From Gemmatimonadota bacterium (lineage in GTDB: Bacteria; Gemmatimonadota; Gemmatimonadetes; Gemmatimonadales; GWC2-71-9): DNA of 64,000 nt. The notes beneath the pieces were generated by a model. It ran no database searches, was not told where the DNA came from, and saw only the letters and a list, made by a program, of their open reading frames with translations. This document shows, one piece after another, positions 39,673-48,360 of the stretch; positions within the stretch are counted from its first letter, which is position 1, and the number at the start of each line of letters is the position of its first letter. Made by a program: the position numbers and the translations under genes. Where the stretch lies: positions 806,001 to 870,000 of the forward strand of contig JADJOM010000003.1 in NCBI GenBank assembly GCA_016713785.1. Reading direction: 5' to 3'.

Positions 39673-40050
39673 CTACTTGTGGCTGAGCGAGTACACGTAG
39701 GCCGCGACGGCCTTGACGTCGTCCTCGCTGATGGTGGAGCCGCCCTTGGCGGGCATCGGGACGCCGCTCTTGGACTGCTCCTTGGTGACGCCGACCGTGA
39801 TCTGCTTGATGATCTCCTCGTAGGTGCCCTTGCTGTGCAGCCACACGGCATCGGTCAGGTTCGGGCCGACCAGGCCCTTGGCATCCTGGCCGTGGCAGGC
39901 GTAGCAGAGGCCCTGCTTGTGGTAGATCTCGTTGCCCTTGGCGACCATCTCCTTGGTCGCGCCCTGCGGGATCGCCTGGGCGGCGGCGGGCACCGAGCCC
40001 ACCAGGTTGAGCACACCGAGGGCGATCGCCGCACGGAGGATCTTCTTCAT
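39673..40050 (-). CDS. Small periplasmic c-type cytochrome
   Basis: A 125-residue monohaem cytochrome. It has a Sec signal (MKKILRAAIALGVLNL...PAAAQA), one haem motif CYACH (C49, C52, H53) and an axial Met candidate in GVPMPAKGG (M99), with EDDVKAVAAYVYSLSHK as C-terminal helix. This resembles class I / cbb3-type subunit-like cytochromes that carry electrons in the periplasm. It has its own strong terminator. ATG 40050; the tRNA-Gly gene is upstream. Confidence 0.9.
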   Translation of the reverse strand: MKKILRAAIALGVLNLVGSVPAAAQAIPQGATKEMVAKGNEIYHKQGLCYACHGQDAKGLVGPNLTDAVWLHSKGTYEEIIKQITVGVTKEQSKSGVPMPAKGGSTISEDDVKAVAAYVYSLSHK

Positions 40051-40148
40051 GCCGTTCTCCAGAGTGTAGGGTCCTGACGCCAGTGACCGGCCACGCCTGC
40101 GCCAGCCAGACCGGGAGCCGGTTCAGGAGGGCTCCCGAGCCCCTTGAG

Positions 40149-40181
40149 CAAAAGACAGGCCCACCCGGAGAGCTGGGTGGG
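40149..40181 (-). terminator. Terminator after tRNA-Gly
   Basis: On the - strand a 7-bp stem (CCCACCC/GGGTGGG, 40181-40175 and 40166-40160) is followed by CCTGTCTTTT, a clear U tract. It lies 12 nt past the tRNA. A second 7-bp inverted repeat at 40113-40136 may be a further stop. Confidence 0.75.
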
Positions 40182-40192
40182 CGGTGAGCCAG

Positions 40193-40265
<73 letters not shown>

Positions 40266-40280
40266 AGTAGAGCCCGAAAG

Positions 40281-40304
40281 GTGTCCAATCCAGTCGGGCC
40301 TTGT
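40281..40304 (-). promoter_or_regulatory. Possible promoter upstream of tRNA-Gly
   Basis: Reading the - strand, TTGACA (40304 to 40299, from the + strand TGTCAA) stands about 35 nt before the tRNA start. No good -10 follows at a 16-18-nt spacing (ACACCT or similar), so this rests on the -35 alone. Confidence 0.3.
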
Positions 40305-40413
40305 CAATGGCGCGGCGCCAACCGTCCTGCGGCGTGGACACTCTGGCCTGGGAGTGTCCGGAATCGGAGACAATTCGGGTCGGGCCATTCGGCCCGCCCC
40401 GAGGTCCCGTGCC

Positions 40414-41853
40414 CTACTTGATCCGGTACCTCCAGGCGCGGGCGCCGGCGGCGGCGGCCTTCACGGAGACCGGGACGCTCTCCCCGACCTTGAGGGCTGG
40501 GAGACTGACTTCCTGGGTGCCCAGGACGGTGCCGTCCTTGGCCAGGGCCTCGAAGACGACCGTCATGGCCTTGGGCGGGAGCAGCTTGTTGTTCTCGTCC
40601 CGGGCCTCGCGCCCCACGGCCTTGGCGGTGAACGTGACCTCGCTGGCGTTGGCGGCAAAGCCCTCGTACTGGAGGTCCACCGGCAGGGCGTACTCGGCGA
40701 TGATGATCTCGGCGAGCTTGTCCTGCTGCTTCTCGAACTTGTAGCCCTGCGCGAGCAGCTGGTAGTTGTAGTCGCCCAGCGGGTCGATCTCCACCAGCTT
40801 CCCGGCCGCGGCGATCAGCCCCTGCCCGTTCTGGGTCGCCAGGTAGCAGTTGGCCTGCGCGAAGAGCGCGTCGCGATGATAGGGGCTCCGCTTGAGGAGG
40901 CGGGCGTAGGCCACCGCCGCATCCGCATAGTTCTTGTCGTTGTACTGCCGGGTCGCGAGCTCGAACAGCTCCGCGTCCGAGAGCCCCTCGTCGGCGCCGC
41001 CCGCGGCTCCGCCAGCGTCGGCGCTGGCGAGCAGTTCGCGCTCGATGACCTGGGCGCTGTCCGCCATCCCGGCGGCCCGGAACGCCTGCGCCAGCCCCTT
41101 CTTGCCGGCGTCATCGGTGGGCTCGTACCCGACGTAGCGGCGGAAGGCCGCGACGGCCTCGGGGGCGCGCTTGGCGTTGAGCAGGAGGACCGCGTGGTTG
41201 TAGGCGGCCCGGTTGCGCACCTTCACGTAGTTCGGGTCGCTCGGCGTAGTGGCGGCTGCCAGGCCGAAGTACGTGATGGCGCTGTCGGTTTGCTGCCGGT
41301 CGAGCATGAGGCCCGCCAGCCCGTTGAAGGCGTGCGGGGCCTGCCGGTCGATCTTGATGGCGGCCCGGAAGAAGTAGTCGGCCGAGTCGGGCTGCTTGGC
41401 CTCGGTGGCGCCCTGCGCGGCGAGGACCATCGCGGCCCAGGCCCGGGTCCGGTAGCCCTGGATGTCGGCCTTGCAGGTGGGCGCGAGCGCCTCGGCCCGG
41501 GTGAAGGCGGAGTCCGCCCCGCCGAGCTCGCCCTGCAGCAGGTAGGCACGGCCCAGCCAGTACCAGGCGCCGGGGTTTTTCCCCTGGTCCTTGGTGGTCA
41601 CCGCATCCGTGATGACCCCGACGGCCTCCTTGACCAGGCGGGCGCCGATGACCGGGTCGGAGACCCCGGCATAGGTGCTCAGCTTGGTCTTGGCGCTGCT
41701 GACCAGGAAGTGGCCTTCCTTGATCGGACACTGGGCGTCGGTGAACTTGCCGCCCAGCTGGCCGGCGACGCGGGTGGCGATGGCAGGCTGTTGTGCGCTG
41801 AGCGGCACCGCCGCGAACAGCACCAGCCCCAGACGGACGATCGTCCTCTTCAT
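40414..41853 (-). CDS. Secreted TPR-repeat protein
   Basis: A 479-residue protein with signal MKRTIVRLGLVLFAAVPLSAQ, then several TPR-like helix pairs (AWYWLGRAYLLQGELGGADSAF, AHAFNGLAGLMLDRQQTDSA, NHAVLLLNAKRAPEAVAAF, YADAAVAYARLLKRSPYHR, LFAQANCYLATQNGQ) and a C-terminal beta-rich part (LPALKVGESVPVSV). Tetratricopeptide scaffolds of this kind bind partner proteins. It is coupled to larC by 4 nt (ATGA), though no functional link is evident. I recognise no narrower family. ATG 41853 with GAAGGG before it. Confidence 0.75.
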   Translation of the reverse strand: MKRTIVRLGLVLFAAVPLSAQQPAIATRVAGQLGGKFTDAQCPIKEGHFLVSSAKTKLSTYAGVSDPVIGARLVKEAVGVITDAVTTKDQGKNPGAWYWLGRAYLLQGELGGADSAFTRAEALAPTCKADIQGYRTRAWAAMVLAAQGATEAKQPDSADYFFRAAIKIDRQAPHAFNGLAGLMLDRQQTDSAITYFGLAAATTPSDPNYVKVRNRAAYNHAVLLLNAKRAPEAVAAFRRYVGYEPTDDAGKKGLAQAFRAAGMADSAQVIERELLASADAGGAAGGADEGLSDAELFELATRQYNDKNYADAAVAYARLLKRSPYHRDALFAQANCYLATQNGQGLIAAAGKLVEIDPLGDYNYQLLAQGYKFEKQQDKLAEIIIAEYALPVDLQYEGFAANASEVTFTAKAVGREARDENNKLLPPKAMTVVFEALAKDGTVLGTQEVSLPALKVGESVPVSVKAAAAGARAWRYRIK

Positions 41854-43142
41854 GCCCTTCCCCTCGGTGATGGTGTGACCAGCGCGCGCGCGGCGGTCTC
41901 GACCTCGCGCGCCACTTCCAGGGCCGGCCGCCCGAGTTCCCGGGCGGCGCGACGCACATCCTCGAACTCCGCCTTTACACGAGGCCCGGCCGGGGTCTCG
42001 AGGACCTTCACGGCCACCGGACCCGCGCCAGACAGGGGGACGGCGATCATCCGTCGGGGGAGCGTCACCCGTTCGGCGTGCGTCCGACGCAGTCCCGCGG
42101 TGGTACTGTGCAGAAAGAATGCCTCGGTGACCGCCGCGACGCGATCGGTGTCGCAGATCACCTCGATGCGGTAACCGGGCCGACCTTTCTTCATCAAAGT
42201 GCCCCAAACCTGGGCATCCAGGGCCCCCGCAGAGGCCAGCGCCTCCCGGAGGGGCTCGACGTACTCGGGGCTCAGATCGTCCACGTCCGCGGACAGTGTG
42301 ACCACGTCCGCGGACACTTCGGCGGCCTCGGCGATCGTAAGCCGGAGCGCGTTGGGATACTCCTCGGGATTGCGGCCGCCGGCTCCCCAGCCCGTGCCGG
42401 ACGCCTGCCACCGGCTCGGGATCGGCCCGGAGCCGAGGACGCGGAGCAGGACGGCGCCGGTCGGGGTGGTCGCCTCCCCGACCACCGGCCCGTTCGGGGC
42501 GATCGTGATGCCCTCGAGCAGGCGCGCCGTGACCGGCGCCGGAACGGGCATCACGCCGTGGGCGGCGCGGACCCAGCCGGCCCCGACTGCGACGGGCCGG
42601 TGGTACACCTCGGTGATGCCCAGCTGCTCGAAGCCCTCGATCCCGCCGACGATGTCAACCAACGCGTCAACGGCGCCGACCTCGTGGAGCGCGACCTCGC
42701 TGGCTGGCACGCCGTGCACCCGGCCTTCTTCCTCGCAGAGGAGCGTGAAGGCGCGGACCGCGCGGACGCGGACCCACTCGCTGAGCGGAGCCCGTTCCAC
42801 CACGGCCAGCAGGTCGGCCAGATGGCGGTGCTTGCCATGCCCGTGATGCGCGTGGTGGTGCGGGTCGCCGGTGCCCGCGTGGGCGTGGGGGGCGGCAGGC
42901 TCCCCATAGGCGGAACTGGGTTCCTCGCTGGCGCCGTCGGGGAGCCGGACGGTGACCTTGGTGCAGGCGATGCCGCACCGGAGCGTCCGGACGACCTCGA
43001 TGCCGACCTCGGGAAATCCGAGCCGGGCCGGCAGGCCGGCGAGCCACGCCGCCGGGGCTCCCGCGTCGAGGAGTGCACCCAGCAGCATGTCGCCGCTGAT
43101 GCCGGCGGCCGGGTCGAGGATGGCGCAGCGCGGGGCAGTCAT
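41850..43142 (-). CDS. larC: Nickel pincer cofactor biosynthesis protein LarC
   Basis: LarC inserts nickel into the pincer (NPN) cofactor of lactate racemase with CTP. The 430-residue protein opens with AILDPAAGISGDMLLGALLDAG, has a His-rich loop (residues 86-107; HAHAGTGDPHHHAHHGHGK) that would bind metal, then the VALHEVGAVDALVDIVGG and PTGAVLLRVLG segments and a C-terminal domain. In many species larC is two frames joined by frameshifting; here it is one frame. larA, larB and larE are not in the window. ATG 43142; coupled to the TPR gene downstream. Confidence 0.9.
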   Translation of the reverse strand: MTAPRCAILDPAAGISGDMLLGALLDAGAPAAWLAGLPARLGFPEVGIEVVRTLRCGIACTKVTVRLPDGASEEPSSAYGEPAAPHAHAGTGDPHHHAHHGHGKHRHLADLLAVVERAPLSEWVRVRAVRAFTLLCEEEGRVHGVPASEVALHEVGAVDALVDIVGGIEGFEQLGITEVYHRPVAVGAGWVRAAHGVMPVPAPVTARLLEGITIAPNGPVVGEATTPTGAVLLRVLGSGPIPSRWQASGTGWGAGGRNPEEYPNALRLTIAEAAEVSADVVTLSADVDDLSPEYVEPLREALASAGALDAQVWGTLMKKGRPGYRIEVICDTDRVAAVTEAFFLHSTTAGLRRTHAERVTLPRRMIAVPLSGAGPVAVKVLETPAGPRVKAEFEDVRRAARELGRPALEVAREVETAARALVTPSPRGRA

Positions 43143-43172
43143 GAGGGGTCCAATATCACCCGGACTTCGGGG

Positions 43173-44342
43173 TCAGGGCAAATCGGGCGAGCCGCGGTAG
43201 AGCCAGCCGGCGCCGGTGTTGAAGACGACGACGCGCGCCTCCGCGCCAAGCACACCCTCCTCCCGCAGCCGTCGCGCGGCGGCGAGCGCCGCACCACCCT
43301 CCGGAGAGAGGTCGATCCCCTCCTCCCGCGATCCGCGGCGCGCCTCCGCCGCGAGGTCGTCGTCGGTCACGGCGATCGCGCCGCCCTGGCTTTCGCGCAG
43401 TGCCCGGAGCATCAGGCGGTCGCCGAGCGGCCCAGGCACCCGAAGCCCGCTCGCGATGGTCCACGGCTCCTCCCACGGCGTGGCCCGGTCGGCGCCAGCC
43501 TCAAAGGCGCGCACCACGGGGGCGCAACCGGTGGACTGCACCGAAAACATCCGCGGCGGTGGGTCGGTCACCCACCCTGCCTCGCGCAGCTCGGCGAACG
43601 CCTTCCACATCCCGATCAGCCCGGTGCCGCCGCCCGTGGGGTAGATGATGGCCGCCGGAAGGGTCCAGTTGAACTGCATGGCGAGCTCGAGGCCCAGGGT
43701 CTTCTTGCCCTCGATCCGGTACGGCTCGCGGAGGGTCGACAGGTCCACCGCGCCCGACTCCGCCGCCCACGTCCGCGCGGCACGCCCGCAATCCCCGATG
43801 TGCCCCTCGAGCAACACCAGTTCCCCGCCGAAGACCCGGATCTGGTCGAGGATGGGCCGGGGCGTGGTGCGGGGCGCGTACACCCGGGCCGAGACACCGG
43901 CGCGGCTGGCGTAGGCGGCGGCCGCCACGCCCGCGTTTCCTGCCGTGGGGATGACGAACTGGCGTGCCCCGGCGCGCACAGCGCGGGTGATGGCCGCGCT
44001 CAGGCCGCGCGCCTTGAAGGAGCCCGTCGGGTTGGCGCCTTCGTCCTTGATCCAGAGGTCGGCCAGCCCGAGGCGCCGGCCGATCCGGCCGGCCTCGAGG
44101 AGCGGGGTGTCGCCCTCGCCGAGGGTCACCGGTTGCTCACCCGACAGGAGCGGCAGGAAGGGACGGTAGCGCCACATCCCCTGCCCTCGCCGCACCTCGG
44201 CGCGCGCAGTCACTGATGGGGGGGGGCGGTCGGGATATCGCACCAGCCACGGCTGGCCACAGCCGGGACAGACCGAGGGGAAGCCGTCGGGCGCGCAGGT
44301 GGCCCCGCATCCGGAGCATTCGAGGTGCCAGTCCATGGTCAT
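43173..44342 (-). CDS. thrC: Threonine synthase
   Basis: PLP enzyme converting O-phosphohomoserine to threonine. The 389-residue protein starts with a zinc-ribbon (C9, C12, C25, C28: CSGC and CPGC) typical of the type that lacks the long N-terminal domain. The PLP lysine is K110 in NPTGSFKARG; IPTAGNAGVAAAAYASRAG and YPTGGGTGLIGMWKAF follow, with the phosphate-binding loop. ATG 44342 overlaps the stop of the small gene upstream by 4 nt. No other threonine genes are near. Confidence 0.93.
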   Translation of the reverse strand: MTMDWHLECSGCGATCAPDGFPSVCPGCGQPWLVRYPDRPPPSVTARAEVRRGQGMWRYRPFLPLLSGEQPVTLGEGDTPLLEAGRIGRRLGLADLWIKDEGANPTGSFKARGLSAAITRAVRAGARQFVIPTAGNAGVAAAAYASRAGVSARVYAPRTTPRPILDQIRVFGGELVLLEGHIGDCGRAARTWAAESGAVDLSTLREPYRIEGKKTLGLELAMQFNWTLPAAIIYPTGGGTGLIGMWKAFAELREAGWVTDPPPRMFSVQSTGCAPVVRAFEAGADRATPWEEPWTIASGLRVPGPLGDRLMLRALRESQGGAIAVTDDDLAAEARRGSREEGIDLSPEGGAALAAARRLREEGVLGAEARVVVFNTGAGWLYRGSPDLP

Positions 44343-44611
44343 GGGGCGTTGAGGAAGCGTTCGGCGAGCTGTTCGAGCCGGTCGTCCCGCCGGCGCCGGG
44401 CGTGAAGCAGGATCTGTTCGACGTGGGGCCGGAGGCTCGCCTCGCCCCAGCGATACCCGGTGGCGGCCTCGGCCCCCAGCGAATCACCGCGGTTGGCGCC
44501 CTCGATCAGGGCCCACGCCGCCGCCTGGTCGTACCCCGGGTCCTCGCGGGGAGGGAGCTCATAGCGGGCGGGCGGTTCGTCCCGGTCTTCCCGGACAAAG
44601 GCGCGTGACAT
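44339..44611 (-). CDS. Small acidic/helical protein, unidentified
   Basis: A 90-residue protein with no signal or TM. It starts MSRAFVREDRDEPPARYELPP, an opening seen at the N-terminus of some GreA/GreB-related proteins, but has none of their C-terminal domain. The rest is helical (YDQAAAWALIEGANRGDS, ASLRPHVEQILLHARRRRDDR). Its stop overlaps thrC start, so it is translated with thrC. I do not assign a function; ATG 44611. Confidence 0.6.
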   Translation of the reverse strand: MSRAFVREDRDEPPARYELPPREDPGYDQAAAWALIEGANRGDSLGAEAATGYRWGEASLRPHVEQILLHARRRRDDRLEQLAERFLNAP

Positions 44612-44637
44612 GGCTGAATGATAAGGGGACGGCCGGC

Positions 44638-46446
44638 TCAGGCCCTGACCGCGGCCAGGATCCGCTCGGCCAGCGTCGCGGAGAACCCGGGAAGGCTGGC
44701 GATCTCCGCCGCCGTGGCCGAGCGCACGCCAGCCAGGCTGCCGAAGCGTTCGAGCAGCACGCGGCGCCGGGTGGGGCCCACACCCGGGATGTCGAGCAAT
44801 GCCGACGTGATGGTCCGTTGGGTCCGGCGCTTCCGGTTGTAGGCCACGCCGAAGCGATGGGTTTCATCACGGATGCGCTGCAGCAGGCGCAGGGAGGGAG
44901 CCCGGCGCGACAGCCGCAGGCTCTCCGGCCGCCCCGGGAAGAAGATCTCCTCCTCCTTCTTGGCCAGGCTGATCATGGGGATGTGCCCCACGCCGCGCGC
45001 GGCGGCGGCGTCGGCCGCCGCGGAGAGCTGCCCCTTGCCGCCGTCGATGACGATGAGGTCCGGCAGGGGCAGCCGCTCCTCCTGGCGCCGGGTGAGGTAC
45101 CGGGTGAGCACTTCGTGGATGGCGGCGTAGTCGTCCTGCTGGGCCTCACCCTTGATCTTGAACTTGCGATACTCGGCCTTCCGCGGACGGCCGGCCTCGA
45201 ACCAGACCAGCGATCCCACGGTGTCCTTGCCCTGGTTGGTCGAGATGTCGATGCAGATCATGCTGCGGGGCACCACGTTGAGGCCCAGGTCGCGGCCGAG
45301 GGCGTAGACCGGGTCGCCGGCGCGCTCGTCGGTCTCGAAGCTCTCGATCCGCAGGCTCTCGAGCAGGTGCCGGGCGTTCTGGTCGGCGAGGTCGAGCCAG
45401 CGGTGGGCGATGCCTCGCTGGGGCACATGCCACTCGGTCTCGGGCATCAGCTCCTGCAGCAGCTCGATCTCGGCGGGCGGGAACGGCAGGATCAGCCGCC
45501 GTACCCGTCCGGGCATGGGCACGTAGGATCGCACCAGCAGGAAGTTGAGGATCTGCTCGTCGGTCTCCTCGCCCAGGTTCTCGAGAAAGGTGTGCTCGCG
45601 CGCGACGACCCGGCCCTCGCGCACCCGGAGGAGGGCCCCGACGGCGTCGTCGCCGTCACGGGCGAAGCCCACGATGTCGGCATCGCCGGTGCCGATGACC
45701 TCCACGCTGGCGGGCGCATCGACCTGCTCCAGCCACTTGAGCTGGTCGCGAAGCCGGCCGGCGCGCTCGTAGTCCTGCCGCTCGCTCGCGGTGAGCATGG
45801 CGTCCCGGACGCGGGAGCGCACGTCCACGGTGCGGCCGGCGAGGAAGTCGAGCACCTCGTCGATCATGCCCCGGTACTCCGTCTGGGTCTGCCAGCCGAC
45901 GCAGGGTGCCCGGCAGCGACCGATGTGATAGTCGAGGCAGGGCCGTTCGCGCTGCTCCCGGGGCAGGTCGTCGGCGCAGCTCCGCACGGTGTACAGCCGC
46001 CGGATGATCACCAGGGCCCGCCGCAGCTGGGTCACGTCGGTGTAGGGCCCGAAATAGCGGGCGCCGGGCAGGTCCAGCCGGCGGGTGACGAGCACCCGGG
46101 GAAACGGCTCGCCGGTGGTGACGGCGATGGACGGATAGCTCTTGTCGTCCTTGAGCCGGACGTTGAAGCGCGGCTGGTACTCCTTGATCAGGTTGTTCTC
46201 GAGGAGCAGCGATTGCGCCTCGTTCGCCACCACGATGGTCTCGACGTCCGCGATCTGCCGCACCAGGTACTGGGTCTTGAGGCTGGTGGCGTGGTCGGCG
46301 GTGAAGTAGCTGCGCACCCGGCTGCGGAGCCGCTTGGCCTTCCCGACGTAGAGCACGAGCCCGGCGGCGTCCTTCCAGAGGTAGACGCCGGGCTGGTCGG
46401 GGAGCGTGTCGAGCTTGCGCTGCAGGGGTTCGGGAGTCGCGGTCAT
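44638..46446 (-). CDS. uvrC: Excinuclease ABC subunit C
   Basis: Dual-incision nuclease of nucleotide excision repair. The 602-residue protein has an N-terminal GIY-YIG domain (LPDQPGVYLWKDAAGLVLYVGKAKRLR), the UVR motif for UvrB (DYERAGRLRDQL), the RNase-H-like C-terminal endonuclease (ICIDISTNQGKDTVGSLVWFE, LPDLIVIDGGKGQL) and tandem HhH (SALLDIPGVGPTRRRVLLERFG). ATG 46446; longer upstream frames are shadows of murJ. Length equals that of the family (~600). Confidence 0.96.
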   Translation of the reverse strand: MTATPEPLQRKLDTLPDQPGVYLWKDAAGLVLYVGKAKRLRSRVRSYFTADHATSLKTQYLVRQIADVETIVVANEAQSLLLENNLIKEYQPRFNVRLKDDKSYPSIAVTTGEPFPRVLVTRRLDLPGARYFGPYTDVTQLRRALVIIRRLYTVRSCADDLPREQRERPCLDYHIGRCRAPCVGWQTQTEYRGMIDEVLDFLAGRTVDVRSRVRDAMLTASERQDYERAGRLRDQLKWLEQVDAPASVEVIGTGDADIVGFARDGDDAVGALLRVREGRVVAREHTFLENLGEETDEQILNFLLVRSYVPMPGRVRRLILPFPPAEIELLQELMPETEWHVPQRGIAHRWLDLADQNARHLLESLRIESFETDERAGDPVYALGRDLGLNVVPRSMICIDISTNQGKDTVGSLVWFEAGRPRKAEYRKFKIKGEAQQDDYAAIHEVLTRYLTRRQEERLPLPDLIVIDGGKGQLSAAADAAAARGVGHIPMISLAKKEEEIFFPGRPESLRLSRRAPSLRLLQRIRDETHRFGVAYNRKRRTQRTITSALLDIPGVGPTRRRVLLERFGSLAGVRSATAAEIASLPGFSATLAERILAAVRA

Positions 46447-46477
46447 CGCCCGGAAAGATAGTGTCCGGCGGCGGGGC

Positions 46478-48052
46478 TCAGCGGGGGCGGAGCCGCGCGA
46501 GGAGCGCCCGTCCCTCGGGGACGCGGAGCGCCACGGTGCCCCCGAGATACACCAGGCCGAACGGGACCAGCGCCGCGGCCGCGCGGAGCACCGGGTGGAT
46601 CCCGGGGAGGAGGGACTGGACGCCGTAGCCGATCGCCGCGCCGAGGAGCGCCGGCGCCCAGAGCCGCGCCAGTTCCCCGGCGGAGAGCCCGGTGGCGCCG
46701 ATCCGGGCATTCATGCCGCGCTGCAGCAGGAAGAACTCGACCCAGCCGGCGATCCCGGCGGTGGCGGTGAGCCCCGCCGCGCCCCACCTGGGCTCGAGGC
46801 CGAGGAGCGGCGGCAGCGGGACGGCGGCGAGGTAGCCGAGGAGGGTGGTGAGGAGCACGCGGAGCACCGCGAAGCGCAGCGGGGTGCGGGTGTCACGGAG
46901 CGCGTAGTAGGCCGAACTGTAGAGGCGTCCCATCGTGGCCGCGAGCAGCCCCACGGCGCTTCCGGCGAGGATGCCCCAGACGTAGCGGCTGTCCTCGGCC
47001 GAGAACTGCCCGGTCTGGAACAGCGCCGCCGCGAGCACCGACCCCAGGCCGAGGAATGCCGCGGCGGACGGCACCACGAAATAGGCGATGCGGCGCAGCC
47101 CCGCCTGGAGCCGTTGACGGAGGGCGGCCGCGATCTCGGTGTCGCTGCCGGTCGCGCTCGCCATGGCGGGAAGTTCCGCGGCGGAGACCGACATCCCGAA
47201 CAGGCTCACCGGCAGGGTGTACAGCACCTGGGCGGTGGTGAGCCCGGCCACCGCCCCCCGCCCGAGCAGGCTCGCGATAATGGTATCCACGAACGCGCTG
47301 AGCTGGACCACGCCGCGCCCGAGGAACACCGGCCAGAAGTTGCGCAACACCGTGCGCACGGCGTCCCCACGCGTCGCGAGGCGCGGGCGCAGGCCCGGGA
47401 CGAGCCGGAGGACGGTGGGCAGCTGGACGAGGAACTGCAGCGCGCTGCCGGCCACCGACCCCAGTGCCGCCAGCGTGGCCACCCGCGCCTCGGACTGGCC
47501 GGCGGCGGCCAGCAGCAGGCTCACGATGATGGCGAGGTTCCACAGCACCGGCGCCGTGTACGACAGCAGGAACCGGCGGTGGCTGTTGAGGACCCCCAGG
47601 CACCAGGCGGACGCCACCAGGAGCCCTGCCCCGGGAAAGAGCACGCGCACGAGGGAGACGGTGAGGTCGCGCTTGGGGCCGGACCACCCAGGGGCGATGA
47701 CATCGGTCAGCGGGCCGGCCAGGGCCACGCCGGCGAGGACGACCAGCGCGGTGGCCACGCCGACCAGGCCAAGCACCGCGCCGGCGACGTGCTCCGCGTC
47801 GGCGTCCTTCCCCTCCGCGCGGAGGCGGGCGTACACCGGGATGAACGATGCCGACAGCACCCCTTCCCCCAGCAGGTTCTGCAGCAGGTTGGGAATGCGG
47901 AAGGCCGCGGTGAAGGCGTCGCTGCCGTCGCCCAGGCCGAGATAGTGCGCCAGGGCCCGCTGCCGGACCAGGCCGAAGATGCGGCTGAGGAAGATGCCCG
48001 CCGCCACCAGCGTGGCGTGGGAGGTCGGGCGGGCGGTGCGTGGCTCGGCCAC
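46478..48052 (-). CDS. murJ: Lipid II flippase MurJ
   Basis: Flips lipid II to the periplasm. The 524-residue MATE/MOP-type protein has about 14 hydrophobic helices. It includes the conserved FLSRIFGLVRQRALAHYLG near the start with its arginine residues, SDAFTAAFRIPNLLQNLLGEGVLSASFIPVYA, the hallmark of MurJ, and the RLYSSAYYALRDTRTPLRFA loop. GTG 48052. It precedes a small coiled-coil protein by 17 nt in the same direction. Confidence 0.96.
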   Translation of the reverse strand: MAEPRTARPTSHATLVAAGIFLSRIFGLVRQRALAHYLGLGDGSDAFTAAFRIPNLLQNLLGEGVLSASFIPVYARLRAEGKDADAEHVAGAVLGLVGVATALVVLAGVALAGPLTDVIAPGWSGPKRDLTVSLVRVLFPGAGLLVASAWCLGVLNSHRRFLLSYTAPVLWNLAIIVSLLLAAAGQSEARVATLAALGSVAGSALQFLVQLPTVLRLVPGLRPRLATRGDAVRTVLRNFWPVFLGRGVVQLSAFVDTIIASLLGRGAVAGLTTAQVLYTLPVSLFGMSVSAAELPAMASATGSDTEIAAALRQRLQAGLRRIAYFVVPSAAAFLGLGSVLAAALFQTGQFSAEDSRYVWGILAGSAVGLLAATMGRLYSSAYYALRDTRTPLRFAVLRVLLTTLLGYLAAVPLPPLLGLEPRWGAAGLTATAGIAGWVEFFLLQRGMNARIGATGLSAGELARLWAPALLGAAIGYGVQSLLPGIHPVLRAAAALVPFGLVYLGGTVALRVPEGRALLARLRPR

Positions 48053-48069
48053 GGGGGACGGGGCCGGCG

Positions 48070-48351
48070 TCAGGGCGACGTGGGCGGCGGCAGGCTGGAG
48101 CGGCCGGGGTGGTCCTCGAGCAGCCGCTGCAGGAACTGGTTCTCCTCCTGCAATGCGGTCATGGTCCGCTGCAGGTCCTCCATCTCGGACTCGAGCACCT
48201 CGACCTTGCGGGCCAGGTCGGCGAGCGGCGGCGGCACCTGGTCGGGACCCTCGAGCCGCCGCGCCAGCGCCTTCCCGATCGGGGAATCGATCACGATGCC
48301 CATGATCGGGATCATGAGGGCCACGAGGAGGATCAAACCGAGAAAGGCCAT
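48070..48351 (-). CDS. Small membrane-anchored coiled-coil protein, unidentified
   Basis: 93 residues: an N-terminal TM helix (FLGLILLVALMIPIMGIVI) and then a coiled-coil helix (LADLARKVEVLESEMEDLQRTMTALQEENQFLQRLLED) with a short Pro-rich tail. The architecture resembles small inner-membrane or phage-shock-type helper proteins, but I have no family match. It lies between bshC and murJ; the start ATG 48351 and short gaps suggest co-transcription. Confidence 0.7.
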   Translation of the reverse strand: MAFLGLILLVALMIPIMGIVIDSPIGKALARRLEGPDQVPPPLADLARKVEVLESEMEDLQRTMTALQEENQFLQRLLEDHPGRSSLPPPTSP

Positions 48352-48360
48352 GGGACGAGT

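Noticed and set aside
41850..43142. Programmed frameshift in larC
   Set aside because: The gene is one uninterrupted frame, so no frameshift is needed.
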